Positions 55,140 through 64,000 of a stretch of DNA of 64,000 nt are shown piece after piece. Each line of letters opens with the position of its first letter. Within the stretch, counting starts at the first letter, position 1. The notes under the pieces were generated by a model. That model ran no database searches. It saw only the letters and a program-made list of their open reading frames with translations, and had not been told where the DNA came from. Source of the stretch: Norana najaformis (Eukaryota > Annelida > Clitellata > Crassiclitellata > Hormogastridae); the NCBI GenBank assembly GCA_964023275.1, contig OZ029921.1:9043306-9107305 (forward strand), in the 5' to 3' direction. The translations under genes were made by a program, and so were the position numbers.

Positions 55140-55345
55140 GGTGTGGTTTGCCTCACACATCTTTAGTTTGGGTCTCTGTGTGTGCAGGAGCCCGCCAGTG
55201 GGAACTTCTCCAGTTATCTGAGCACTGTTTGATTACTGATGAACTCTTTGCTCTAAATGAATTTGAACACTATTTAGGCTAGCAAAAGCAGAGCTTCTAC
55301 GAGGTACCTAGAAGGCACTATATTACATGTTTAGATAACAAACAA
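55140..55345 (+). mobile_element. SINE-like repeat (family 2), copy c
   Basis: Has the full set of family-2 blocks in order: gggtctctgtgtgtgcagga, gcccgccagtgggaacttct, ccagttatctgagcactgtt, taggctagcaaaagcag, and the 3' end cgaggtacctagaaggcact then atattaca. A (TAAC/TTAC)-rich tail follows to about 55395. Confidence 0.65.
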
Positions 55346-55899
55346 ACTTACTAACTAACCAACTAACTTACTTACTTAGCTAACTGGTAAATAAAAGTTA
55401 ACCGAACTATGAAAGTCTAAATAAAAAACACATGTGACATTAGCACAGATTACATATTGGCAGAAAAACGCTTGACTATAAGAAAAGTATTAAAAGCAGC
55501 TGGTTGCTTAGTTGACTTTTTCAATTTTGAACATGGTCACAGTGCAAGTTCTTATTTAAACTGAAAGTGAATGGCACTCTCCAATGACCAAATAGGTGGT
55601 ATAATGAATTCTGTGTGAGTGTCAGTCACTGCAGAAAATTTTTTATTCCAGTCGGGGTACCCGTCATCGATCAGCCCAATGCAATTGCATGTTCTGCATA
55701 ATGGTTAATCTGGCTTTGGTTGCAGGACAGGCTGTCAGTCATTTTCTCCACGGCCCAGGCCCTGTATTTTGAATTACAGTGTGCAGTTGCACTGAGACAC
55801 TGCTGATGGACATATACATATAGAAGGTGACCATCACAGTCTAATGAATGCTTAAATCTTTTTCTTTTCCAGTGTAACCACGTAATATGAATTTGATCT

Positions 55900-56230
55900 C
55901 ATGTTCAGCCACTGAGAAGCTCTGGGGGTGGGCCCACACAGGCCAGACGTGATCTGCCTTGGCTAATACAGTTACTCTTTGTACAGGTCATTTGCCTGCT
56001 GAATCCAGAGACGGCGCCCCTCTCCTCTCCGTCTTTCTTGTTTTGCTCGGTTTTAATTAGAATTGCGTTTTCTCGCCCATTCAAGCAGCCAATTTCCGCG
56101 AAATAGTTTGGCTTCTGGCCCCAAACAACACACCAGGCAGAAGCCTACGATGAGAAATGGGTGTCAACTAGGGCAATTGACTCATCGTCCATTACCTTCA
56201 AGAAAGCAGCCAGGGTATTAAGCTGAGATT
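55900..56230. other. GC-richer non-repetitive island in putative intron
   Basis: Unlike the AT-rich neighbours, it has mixed composition and no repeat similarity to the rest of the window. It includes ggttttaattagaattgcg with a TAATTA homeodomain-type core. A 66-codon stop-free plus-strand stretch crosses it but has no typical protein features. It is a candidate conserved regulatory sequence or an unrecognised exon. Confidence 0.25.
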
Positions 56231-57334
56231 AATGCAGTTTAGTGTAACTTGATCTTTAAATTATGCCATGGTTCCTTGGAGACACCTGATTGCACAAAAC
56301 TGCCATGAAACAGAAGGGTTTAAACTGCTGACAAAGCAAAGTAATCTAAGACAGCGGTTAAGAAGCACCTTATGTATGCAGTTGACTTCCTAGTGTACTT
56401 GCTAGTTCCTGTTGTTTTTGTGCTTCATGTAACCATAAATGAGAATGTTTAGAGTGTCGGTGTCCCACATATATTATAGGAGTTACTCAATGGTTTGGTC
56501 TGCTATCCATAAGCACTGGCTATTCTAGTATCCGTAGAGCAAAGGTGGTAGCAACATCAAGTGTTCCACGAGCATTGAATGGCTTTAAAAATTCTTGGCA
56601 TCCATTTGCGCTGCTAACCTCTATCTTTACTCCACTTTGGCCTTTGATGCAGCCACCTAGAAAATGGAATGATTAATAAGGCAGTGCATGCAAATAGCCA
56701 GAGACAATACATGCAAATACCATGTCATACTACATTATATTTGTATATATATACATCATTAGGCCTATATGTACAGTATATGTATATATAAAGACTTTAT
56801 TTATATGTATCTTTGTGCATGTATATACATGTACAATATATTGTGTGTGGCCAAGGTGATATATATATATGTGCACCTCTCATGTTATATATATATATAT
56901 ATCATATGCATACATATATATGTATAAGCATAAGCATGCTTGACTCAAAGGAAAGGCTGTTGCAACTCATTGCCTCCAGACTCACCTAATTTCCTTGAGT
57001 CTCTTCCCTGGAGTCACCTCTGAGTTGTTTGTTTTGTGAGAGGTGCTACATAAGTTGACCAATTCAGTGCAATACAATACAATGGATGGCTTGTGATATA
57101 CTGGACAACATTACATCAGTGATGCATAACTGGGCTTAGTAGTGACCTTTGGGGGGGGGGGGGCAGGACACTTGCAGGAGGCAGTGATAGGTGTGTGGCT
57201 GCAGAGGTTTAGCTGCTTATTGTTACTGGAGGAGGGGAACATCCTTGGTGGTGAAATGTATTAATGGCTTTGCATGACATTTGAAGAATCAACTATGCTT
57301 TACTTACTGTCCACGTCATTGCTTTGACAATGCA
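56231..57334. other. putative intron with TA-rich microsatellites
   Basis: TATA/TATG-rich runs at 56742-56760, 56775-56850 and 56862-56935; a 13-bp poly-G at 57151-57163. No gene. Confidence 0.6.
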
Positions 57335-57790
57335 CTGATGTTCTGTTACTCAGCATTTATGTGACATTGCACTGATAACTTCACACATCATTCATATGAC
57401 AGTGCATTGGTGAATTATGTGTCATTCATGTGACATTGCATTGGTAGTTTATGTGTCATTCATGTGACAGTGCATTGGTGATTTATGTGTCATTCATGTG
57501 ACAGTGCATTGGTAGTTTATGTGTCATTCATGTGGCAGTGCATTGTTGATTTATGTGTCATTCATGTGACAGTGTATTGCCGGCCTTTTATATGACAATG
57601 CATTGATGACTTTATTTGTCATTCGTGTGGGTGGCGGCACTGCATTGACATCATAATTTTTTCACATGACATTCGTGCATCTCTTCTTGTGATGGTGTAC
57701 TGATGACATCATGTGGCATTCACATGATTAATGTGTATGGCATTTATGTGACAGTGCATTGTTGACTTAATTTAGCATTTATGCAATAAT
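57335..57790 (+). repeat. 34-bp minisatellite
   Basis: About 13 copies of a 34-bp unit with the core gtcattcatgtgacagtgca followed by ttggtgatttatgt. The centre (57387-57590) is regular: gtcattcatg starts at 57421 and again at 57455. The edges are increasingly diverged, the typical pattern of array growth from the middle. Confidence 0.9.
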
Positions 57791-57998
57791 GCAGTGATTT
57801 AAAATTTAATCGTTTATGTGATGGGCCTTATAAGTTCGTATAGAGTTCGTTTGAAATTCCTGTAGCAGTTATCGGATAGGTAAGGATGTGCTTGCAATTT
57901 ATTGAGGCCAATGAGTGCATGTGTTTCATTGTGCTATGAGGTGACATTAACTGGAGAAGTTCACCAGCATCCAAAGAAATTTTGTTTGGTGCTTTCAG

Positions 57999-58075
57999 AC
58001 TGCCAGTCTGCGTTACAGGAAGCTGTTCCTTCAACTGATATGGCTTTTATTTCCAGTGCTAATAAAGACAAAGAG
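57999..58075 (+). CDS. putative host-gene exon B (partial)
   Basis: Preceded by a good acceptor (ttttgtttggtgctttcag) and followed by a weak donor (gag|gtcagg). The 77 bp complete the split codon left by exon A and then read CQSALQEAVPSTDMAF and ISSANKDKE, ending exactly in phase 0, which is the phase needed by exon C. The phase match at both ends is the main support; on its own it is short. Confidence 0.4.
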
Positions 58076-58181
58076 GTCAGGACACTTTACCTTATTAATT
58101 AAAACGAGCAAATTCAAATTCATGTTGATAAGACTAAAAATTACCTATACAACATAATCATAATATAATACAACATAGTTC

Positions 58182-58385
58182 GTGGGCATGGTAGCAGATT
58201 GGTTAGAGTGTTTGGCTTGTAACTAGGAGAGTATGGGTTTAAGTCTCCTCTCAAACAGTTACTGTGTAGGGACCTTGAGCAAGTCTTTCACTCACAGTTG
58301 CTCTGTGCCATCAATTGATGCTAAGGTCATTAGATAGTGGCGCTTAATAAATGCAGAAATAATAATAATCAATGACTGACCTTCC
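58182..58385 (+). mobile_element. tRNA-derived SINE (family 1), copy c
   Basis: The head reads gggcatggtagcagattggt with A box TAGCAGATTGGTTAGAG (58191-58207), an anticodon-arm-like middle, and B box GGTTTAAGTCT (58236-58246). The body has gaccttgagcaagtctttc and ctctgtgccatcaattgatg; the 3' end is tagatagtggcgcttaataa with an (AAT)n tail. This is the most complete copy and the reference for orientation. Confidence 0.85.
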
Positions 58386-59159
58386 ATGAGCCAGTATAGG
58401 AGAGGAACAAATATAAAATAAAGGAAGTAAAGAATAATTTAAACCAATAAATAGTAGTTCAGTGAACAAGCGAAACAAGCCAGTTTTCTGATAGCTCTGG
58501 GTCATTAAGTATTCATGCGGTGCGTTCGTCAGTAGATATTTTGCCTTGGACTTGTAAATTCTGGTCCTCTAGATTCCTAGATTTCTAGATTCCTCTGCCC
58601 TGACAGTTCTTAGTCTTAGTTTAGTCCTTTCCTGGCATGGATGTCATAGTTGGCTTAAAGTCACCTTTGTTCATGTCTCGCAAGGGATTGCGCGCTATGG
58701 AGACGCATTCTAGTCACTCAATCGACCTGCTTCTATAATCATTTTGAAATGATATTCTGAGGTTCTGTTGTGCAAAAGCTTAATAGCCTGGAAATGCCCC
58801 TGGGTGAGGGAGGCAGTGGAAAAGGAGTCCAAGGAGAAAAATGCAGCACCTCCAGAGAATTAGTTAACAGACGGCTGTGTGACTGCTTTCAGCTTCTCAA
58901 GCAGCATCTGTATCCATACATATATATATATATATGTATATATTTATGTACTGCTATTATAAATACATAAGAATTGTATTTTCATTTATTTAAATATAAG
59001 TAAGTATACACATATGCTACCAAGATTAGCTTTGTTGAAAAATAAGCTGAGCTGAAATTAAGCACTGATGTTGAAGATACGGATTATTATCTTCTAAGGT
59101 TGTCAAACAGTGTGGTAACTGACCAGTATTTGAATATAAATATCTCATTCTGAGGTGAC
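58386..59159. other. putative intron, non-coding
   Basis: A (TA)n run at about 58918-58940. No gene. Confidence 0.45.
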
Positions 59160-59520
59160 TGCTAGGCTTACCACTACTCGATCAGATCCTCTGATTGTCA
59201 TCTCATTCAGACCGTGTCCAGGACAAGGGCGGTTCTTGGCAGCTTCAGCCAGTGCTGTCCCAAGACTCTGAATCTCCCTGTTCATGGTCATGAATATGGT
59301 CCCTGTTTGTTCTGCAGTCTGTGACGGTCTTCAGTTCACAATTAAACATGTATCTTTTCCAGATCACATTTCCCCTATAGGCTGGCTATCAGTATCTCTG
59401 TCATTGTCGATTGCTCATCTAGGCTGCAACTGGACTCACCCCAGATTATGGAAGTCATATCGATTGCACTTAGAGCTGACCATCGATTGATTCCTTTTAA
59501 ATTATTACATCAGCACCATG
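59160..59520 (+). mobile_element. L2-like LINE C-terminal fragment
   Basis: Decayed coding (ctactcgatcagatcctctg, gtccaggacaagggcggttc, gtgctgtcccaagactctga) corresponding to TRSDxx...RTRxGRxFAVAAPxLWN-like sequence, followed by an FTIKHVSF block in place of the usual FKxxLKTxLF. About 360 bp of 5'-truncated element with no intact frame. Confidence 0.5.
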
Positions 59521-59633
59521 GATCCTCTTAGATTCAGTGCTTCAGAATACATTTGATGTTTGTTGCGACTTTGAGGATTGCAGTGATTTCGATGACAATG
59601 AGGATTATGTGGCTCTTACTACCTCAATGTTGT

Positions 59634-59689
59634 GAATGTTGTTGTTGTTGGTGGTGGCGGCGGCGGCGGCGGCGGCGGTGGTGGTGGTA

Positions 59690-59720
<31 letters not shown>

Positions 59721-59880
59721 CTAAGATAGTGATATTGGTGATTATGATGATTAAGATAGTGATATTGGTGATCATGATGATTATGATGATTAAGATAGTG
59801 ATATCGGTGGTGATGATGATGATGTTGATAATAGTGATATTGGTGATCATGATGATGATGATGATGATGATGATGCAACA
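59634..59880. repeat. compound (GTT)(GGC)(GGT)(GAT)n trinucleotide array
   Basis: About 245 bp beginning gttgttgttggtggtggcgg, then ggcggcggc, ggtggtggt, then (GAT)n broken into longer units built on gattaagatagtgatattgg. All six frames are open because of the 3-bp period, giving poly-Met, His or Ile runs; none is a gene. Confidence 0.95.
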
Positions 59881-60008
59881 ATTGGTACAAATTTCGTAAC
59901 TTTTGTTTTGGAGTTTTCTGTGGTCACCTCTTAATTGTTGCGACGTTTGCCGTGCTTAGCATTGAGAGCTCTGTCTCTGTCTCCTCCTCATCTTTCTTTT
60001 TCTTTCAG

Positions 60009-60243
60009 TGTGCTTGTGATAAATCTTTGAACGATGGACTGGGCCGCGATGGCGTAAGCCCCAGTCGGTCTCAGAGGGGCAGCATCAGACGACAGACTGG
60101 TTCCGTAATTCCACACAAGGTGACACTACTGATTCTGTCGCTGGCGGCTTTTATTTCGGCCGCCACGGTCTTGGCCGCCACCGTCTGTGGAAGGAACACC
60201 ATAGTTCATGTCGTCTTTCATATACCATCGACCATTCACCTGG
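60009..60243 (+). CDS. putative host-gene exon C encoding a membrane helix (partial)
   Basis: The best exon in the window. It has a long polypyrimidine tract ending tctttttctttcag and a perfect GTGAGT donor, and is GC-rich relative to its flanks. Its 78 codons read CACDKSLNDGLGRDG, then a basic stretch (SRSQRGSIRRQTGS), a helix of about 20 residues (VTLLILSLAAFISAATVLA) and NTIVHVVFHIPSTIHL. Positive charges before the helix suggest that end is cytosolic. It starts in phase 0, as exon B predicts, and leaves one base. No family is recognised; with exon A it implies at least two membrane segments separated by about 90 residues. Confidence 0.65.
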
Positions 60244-62500
60244 GTGAGTCACTGTCCCTCCAGCTGTACCTGTTTCTAACTGTCTGTCTCTTTCTCTTTG
60301 TTTCTCTCAAACTTACTAATATTACAGAGTTGTCTAAACCCGAAGGAATGACACACAATGCGTCACCAAACTTTTGGGAGAGGGGGCAAAAATTCCCATT
60401 CAAAATTTCAACAACTTTCATTCTGTTTCCTTTAAGCAAAACTTATGACTAACAGTAATAAATTATTATCTAATGCACGGTAAGTGTACTTCACTGTGTC
60501 TGCAGGTTGCCTGAATAGCGAAGCCTTGTAACAATAAGACCTATTTGACAGTGACATTAGCCCATTGTGGTACACACAGATCTATGTTTTCCATTGCATT
60601 TGCATGCAGTGCACTACAAGAAATATTTTTACACTGAGGAAGAGTAAAATTTCGATATTGTCATCAGTGGCACCGGTTTATGGTGGGGAAGAGGAGCTGC
60701 GACCCCACTCACTCATAAACATGGAGCCATAAATATTTTCCTTCTTGTAATTTTATTTAGCATTAACTTAAATGTCGCTGCCTGTATGCGCCTATGGCCC
60801 GGTGATTTGTGCTTTGTAGCCTATCTCATTGTGTAATTGACCAGTCTGTTTTGTCTCAGGCTTGTTAATTTTAATAAAAATTAAAAGTGGGGCATATCGA
60901 CACATGTGTTCCCTGATTATTATTTCTTGTTTATATCAGTTTGTACCAGACCCTACTATGAAACAGATGTTTTTGTGTCCAACATTTTGTTCTTAGATTG
61001 TATTAAAAGCGGAGGTCCGTAACCACATACGGACTCCCGTAATTTTTGTTTTTATTCTTGTATGCACCAGACCAGATTTTATCCTCTTCTAGTGTTAAGG
61101 ATTTATAATTCTTGGCTCTGCTTTTCAAGCAGATCAGGGCAGGGGTGTCTATCCCTCTGTGGCCAATGATACAGTTCACCTTCATTTACAACCACTGCGT
61201 CTGCCCTTTGGTACGAGTGCCATAAGTTAAGGCACAAAGGTGATAGTAATGCAATGAATATGCAACCACTGCCCCTCCCCAAAAGGGGCCAGTGGTTGCA
61301 AAACAAGGGGAACTGCATTGTTGGCCTCGAGGGGATAAATGCTGCTGCCCTGATCTGCTTCACTGAAATGTTGGTAGACAGATTGCCAGTGGTTGATGGG
61401 AATGCATTCCTGTTCTGGTCTAACCTGATCTTCTTAGCTGTGTTTAATCAGCATTTAATCTCATTTGCTCTGTCTGGATCTTGTCTTTTCTACTTCTGTT
61501 CATGTGTCTCTCTGTCTTTCTGTCTGTTTCAGTGTTTTGTCCTGTCTTATCTTTGAACATCTTTCTGATCTCTCCCTTCTCTGTTGCTTGATTTATCTTG
61601 TTTTTTGCCTTCTTTTGTGTCATTTGAGTCATTTTCACCTTTTCTCCATCTGTTTCACATCCATGTACACAGCTCTCTCAAAAGGCGTTTCTCAATACAG
61701 TACATACATGTAGTGTTTCAGGTATTTCCTGCATTTGGTCGTAGTCCAGGTGTGTCAGTCGAGTTCTAGGTCGGTCCTCAAATGAAATTTACCTATGCTG
61801 TAGGAAATTGGATCAAATGTTGTTGAACCAAGCAACCTAAAGACAGATTAAGCAGTTTCTGGCTTCTTGTTATGACTGTGTTTCAACCAAGAGGTCTAAC
61901 AACTTCAGAACCACACACCACTAATGACGAGTACTGATCAGAACATGTAATGAATATACTATCATAATTTAATGAAGTAAAGTAAATAGCAACTCCTATA
62001 GTGCTGGCATCTAATGCACAAGGCTTCAGTTGATGGTGCACCAAAACCCAATCTGTAGTCAAGTCAGTACCCACAGAGATATTACATTACTTTACCTTAC
62101 AATGATCAGTCTATTATAAATGTCTTGGATGCAGAAAGGCTGGCAGACAGCAAAGTGGAGGCAAAATGGGCAAGGGTATTGAAGCAGAATTAAAAAGTAA
62201 AGAAAAGAGTATTCTGTATCATAGTTGGCATCTCATTTTATCTAGTAGGAACTGAAAGTAACGTGAATTAGGTGACAATGTCTGCTGCCTCTGAGGTGGA
62301 TTCCATTTGGAAGCAGGGCCTGGGAACTGGTCGTTTGACATAGATTATCTGAAGTAATCTTTAGTATATAACAAATCGTGCAATCTATCGGAAGTTTCAG
62401 GGAGAAATTGACACGTCTAATTATATCATCTGACTAGACTGAACTGCTGCTAGTGCATTTGCAGTGTACAGTATTCTGTTATATTAAACTGTGCTTCATA
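60244..62500. other. putative intron, non-coding
   Basis: Frames up to 100 codons (for example 61254-61556 plus and 61465-61713 plus, the latter over tctgtctttctg-type low complexity) are unrecognised. No repeat ends found. Confidence 0.45.
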
Positions 62501-62509
62501 AATTTAATA

Positions 62510-63130
62510 ATGGTAATATTAGTAACAACAACAATAATAATAACATCCTATAATTGCCATTACTTGTTAATTACCTCCTCATTTCCTATCCTGTGATATT
62601 AATTTTACTTTGTTATCTGCTAGGGAATTACTTATTACTTGTCTTATACCATGATGCTATTGTGGCCATATTATTAATGAACCGGTTGGTAACGCCTTCT
62701 TTAATGCCTTGCTATTATTATTACTTCATTACCTGATGAGGCCTGTTTAATAGTACCTTATTATCCACCCTGTACCTTGATATCACCAGTAATTTTACCT
62801 CATTACCTAATTTACTAGCTAACTAATGGATTTTACCTATCTTTTTACCCTATCATCAATTCCTTCTTTATCATGGTGCAACCTATTATGACCTTATCTT
62901 TTGTGTGAATTCTTACCTTGTTTACACATCCTATCTTGCTACCATATGGCTTTTCTAGTATTTTACTACCATATTACTTTTCTATTACTTTACAACCATA
63001 TTACTTTTTTACTACCATATTACTTTTCTAGTATTTGAAGCACAGAATATACACTAGAAATTTTTTACAAGTCCTGTTGTTACCCTATTACTTTTCTAGT
63101 ACTTGAAGTGCAGAACATAAACTAGAACTG
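62510..63130. repeat. TTAC-rich cryptic repeat with a tandem duplication
   Basis: After (AAC/AAT)n at 62522-62545, the region to about 62930 is enriched in ttacct/attacc words. At 62945-63127 tactaccatattacttttct recurs, and a segment of about 47 bp is duplicated: accatattacttttctagta at 63016 and accctattacttttctagta at 63082, each followed by a tgaag...cagaa...actagaa string. Confidence 0.6.
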
Positions 63131-63517
63131 GTGATTGAGGACGACGTCATGCATAATTCTTCTAGGGGTGAACTGTGACCCTCAGGCCCTCATTGTGACA
63201 TTTATTTATCAAGGCTTATGTGGATTGGCCGGCAGTTAAGATTGGCACAGGATTCTTCAGTGGCAGTGTTTCTTCTTCTTCCATGGGTCAGTGTTGGAAT
63301 GGAGCTTCATGGGTCCATGCTTCTCCTTATGACCATCTCCTTATGGGATACCACTGAGAAGACGAGCACAAAAACCATTGTCTAATTCCAGATTCTGCAT
63401 CAATCAATGACAGATTTTTGCAACTTCTGGGAATATTGACATGTCCAGACTTTGATAAAGTTTAATGATACACATGAATGTTGGAATGGGTAGCAGCAGA
63501 GCCTCGGGATGTTGCAG
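63131..63517. other. putative intron, non-coding
   Basis: No supported feature. Confidence 0.4.
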
Positions 63518-63637
63518 TGTTGTCCGAACGCCGAATATTGTTGGCTTTTTCCCGCTTTGACCTCATGTGTACATCATTTGAAATTGACATAGATGGCGCC
63601 GCTGAACTATACAAAGCCTCGGTGGCCTTTGTCTTGG
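63518..63637 (+). CDS. possible host-gene exon D (partial)
   Basis: The 120 bp are bounded by gatgttgcag and the donor gg|gtaaaag. Read in the phase left by exon C they give LSERRILLAFSRFDLMCTSF then EIDIDGAAELYKASVAFVL, with balanced composition and higher GC than the flanks. The acceptor has almost no polypyrimidine tract, which is the main doubt. If real it extends the membrane protein on the far side of the second helix. Confidence 0.35.
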
Positions 63638-64000
63638 GTAAAAGTGTCTCCTGTCAGCCTTCGACACACACCACATCTTTTAATGTCTATTGCTTTTTTT
63701 GAAATTGGTAATTTTTTACGAAGCCTTGCTATACAGCATTAAAAGGAAAGGATTCTAGCTTTAGGTAGAAATTTTTAAGGCTTCACTTCAGCCAGACAAT
63801 TCTGGACTGTGACTTTGAGAACAAATATGTATTTAATGAAGTACATTTTATGTATGTCAACCTTACTCAGTTGTGGAGGCAGCAAATATTTTTAGATTGG
63901 TGGGAAACTGTATTTTGATGGTCTTTCTGGTTGCCATCTTAAGATCATGTCAAAGTGGTTTTTCTTACCTTGAAACCTAGTAGCAGATGCCTGAATCATA
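63638..64000. other. non-coding stretch to window end
   Basis: AT-rich; no exon or repeat recognised. Confidence 0.4.

Noticed and set aside
59605-59899. Three long overlapping frames on both strands (poly-Met, poly-His, poly-Ile)
   Set aside because: They arise from a trinucleotide array whose 3-bp period leaves every frame open.

Overview
The window is nuclear DNA of a multicellular animal. It is AT-rich, has no prokaryote-style operons, and is crowded with interspersed repeats: non-LTR retrotransposon (LINE) fragments with microsatellite tails, tRNA-derived SINEs, TIR DNA transposons and a Gypsy-type LTR element. The mix (CR1/L2-like LINEs, a tail-sharing SINE, hAT and TA-duplicating elements, long introns) suits a marine invertebrate or early-branching deuterostome, but I cannot name the species or phylum. 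No tRNA, rRNA, CRISPR array or complete host gene is visible.

Layout. 1-12 kb: mostly non-repetitive AT-rich DNA with scattered LINE 3' ends, one SINE and a 574-bp TIR element (3648-4221). 12.5-16 kb: a 1.5-kb TA-flanked DNA transposon (12575-14088) followed by the decayed reverse transcriptase of an L2-like LINE (14280-15830). 16-23 kb: LINE 3' ends, SINE-like copies and microsatellites. 23.4-28.4 kb: the densest coding-like stretch. It holds a LINE 5' half (ORF1 and endonuclease), a second LINE endonuclease fragment, and then an almost intact intronless gene (26563-28214) for a zinc-finger, DDE-transposase-like protein broken by one lesion. 28-44 kb: largely non-coding, with SINEs, a solo transposon end and an inverted pair of LINE ends at 37.7-38.2 kb. 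44.7-46.9 kb: two adjacent hAT-like non-autonomous elements, the first with an 8-bp target duplication matching at 7 of 8 positions. 49.15-54.08 kb: a decayed Gypsy retrotransposon on the minus strand with two divergent LTRs and a perfect 5-bp target duplication (GCTAC). Its gag is split by a plus-strand LINE, and LINE 3' ends lie in its pol region.

54.1-64 kb: the best evidence for a host gene. Three, perhaps four, plus-strand exons (54147-54336, 57999-58075, 60009-60243, possibly 63518-63637) have compatible splice phases. Two of them carry hydrophobic membrane helices, suggesting part of a membrane protein I do not recognise. The Gypsy insertion ends 67 bp before the first of these exons and is antisense to it. 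A 34-bp minisatellite and a compound trinucleotide array lie in the putative introns.

The repeats are linked by shared 3' ends. One LINE tail (gcgctatataaat-like) is also the 3' end of a SINE-like family, consistent with SINEs borrowing LINE machinery. A second LINE tail, ending in acgatt repeats, recurs at least nine times. All calls come from reading the sequence; no database search was run.
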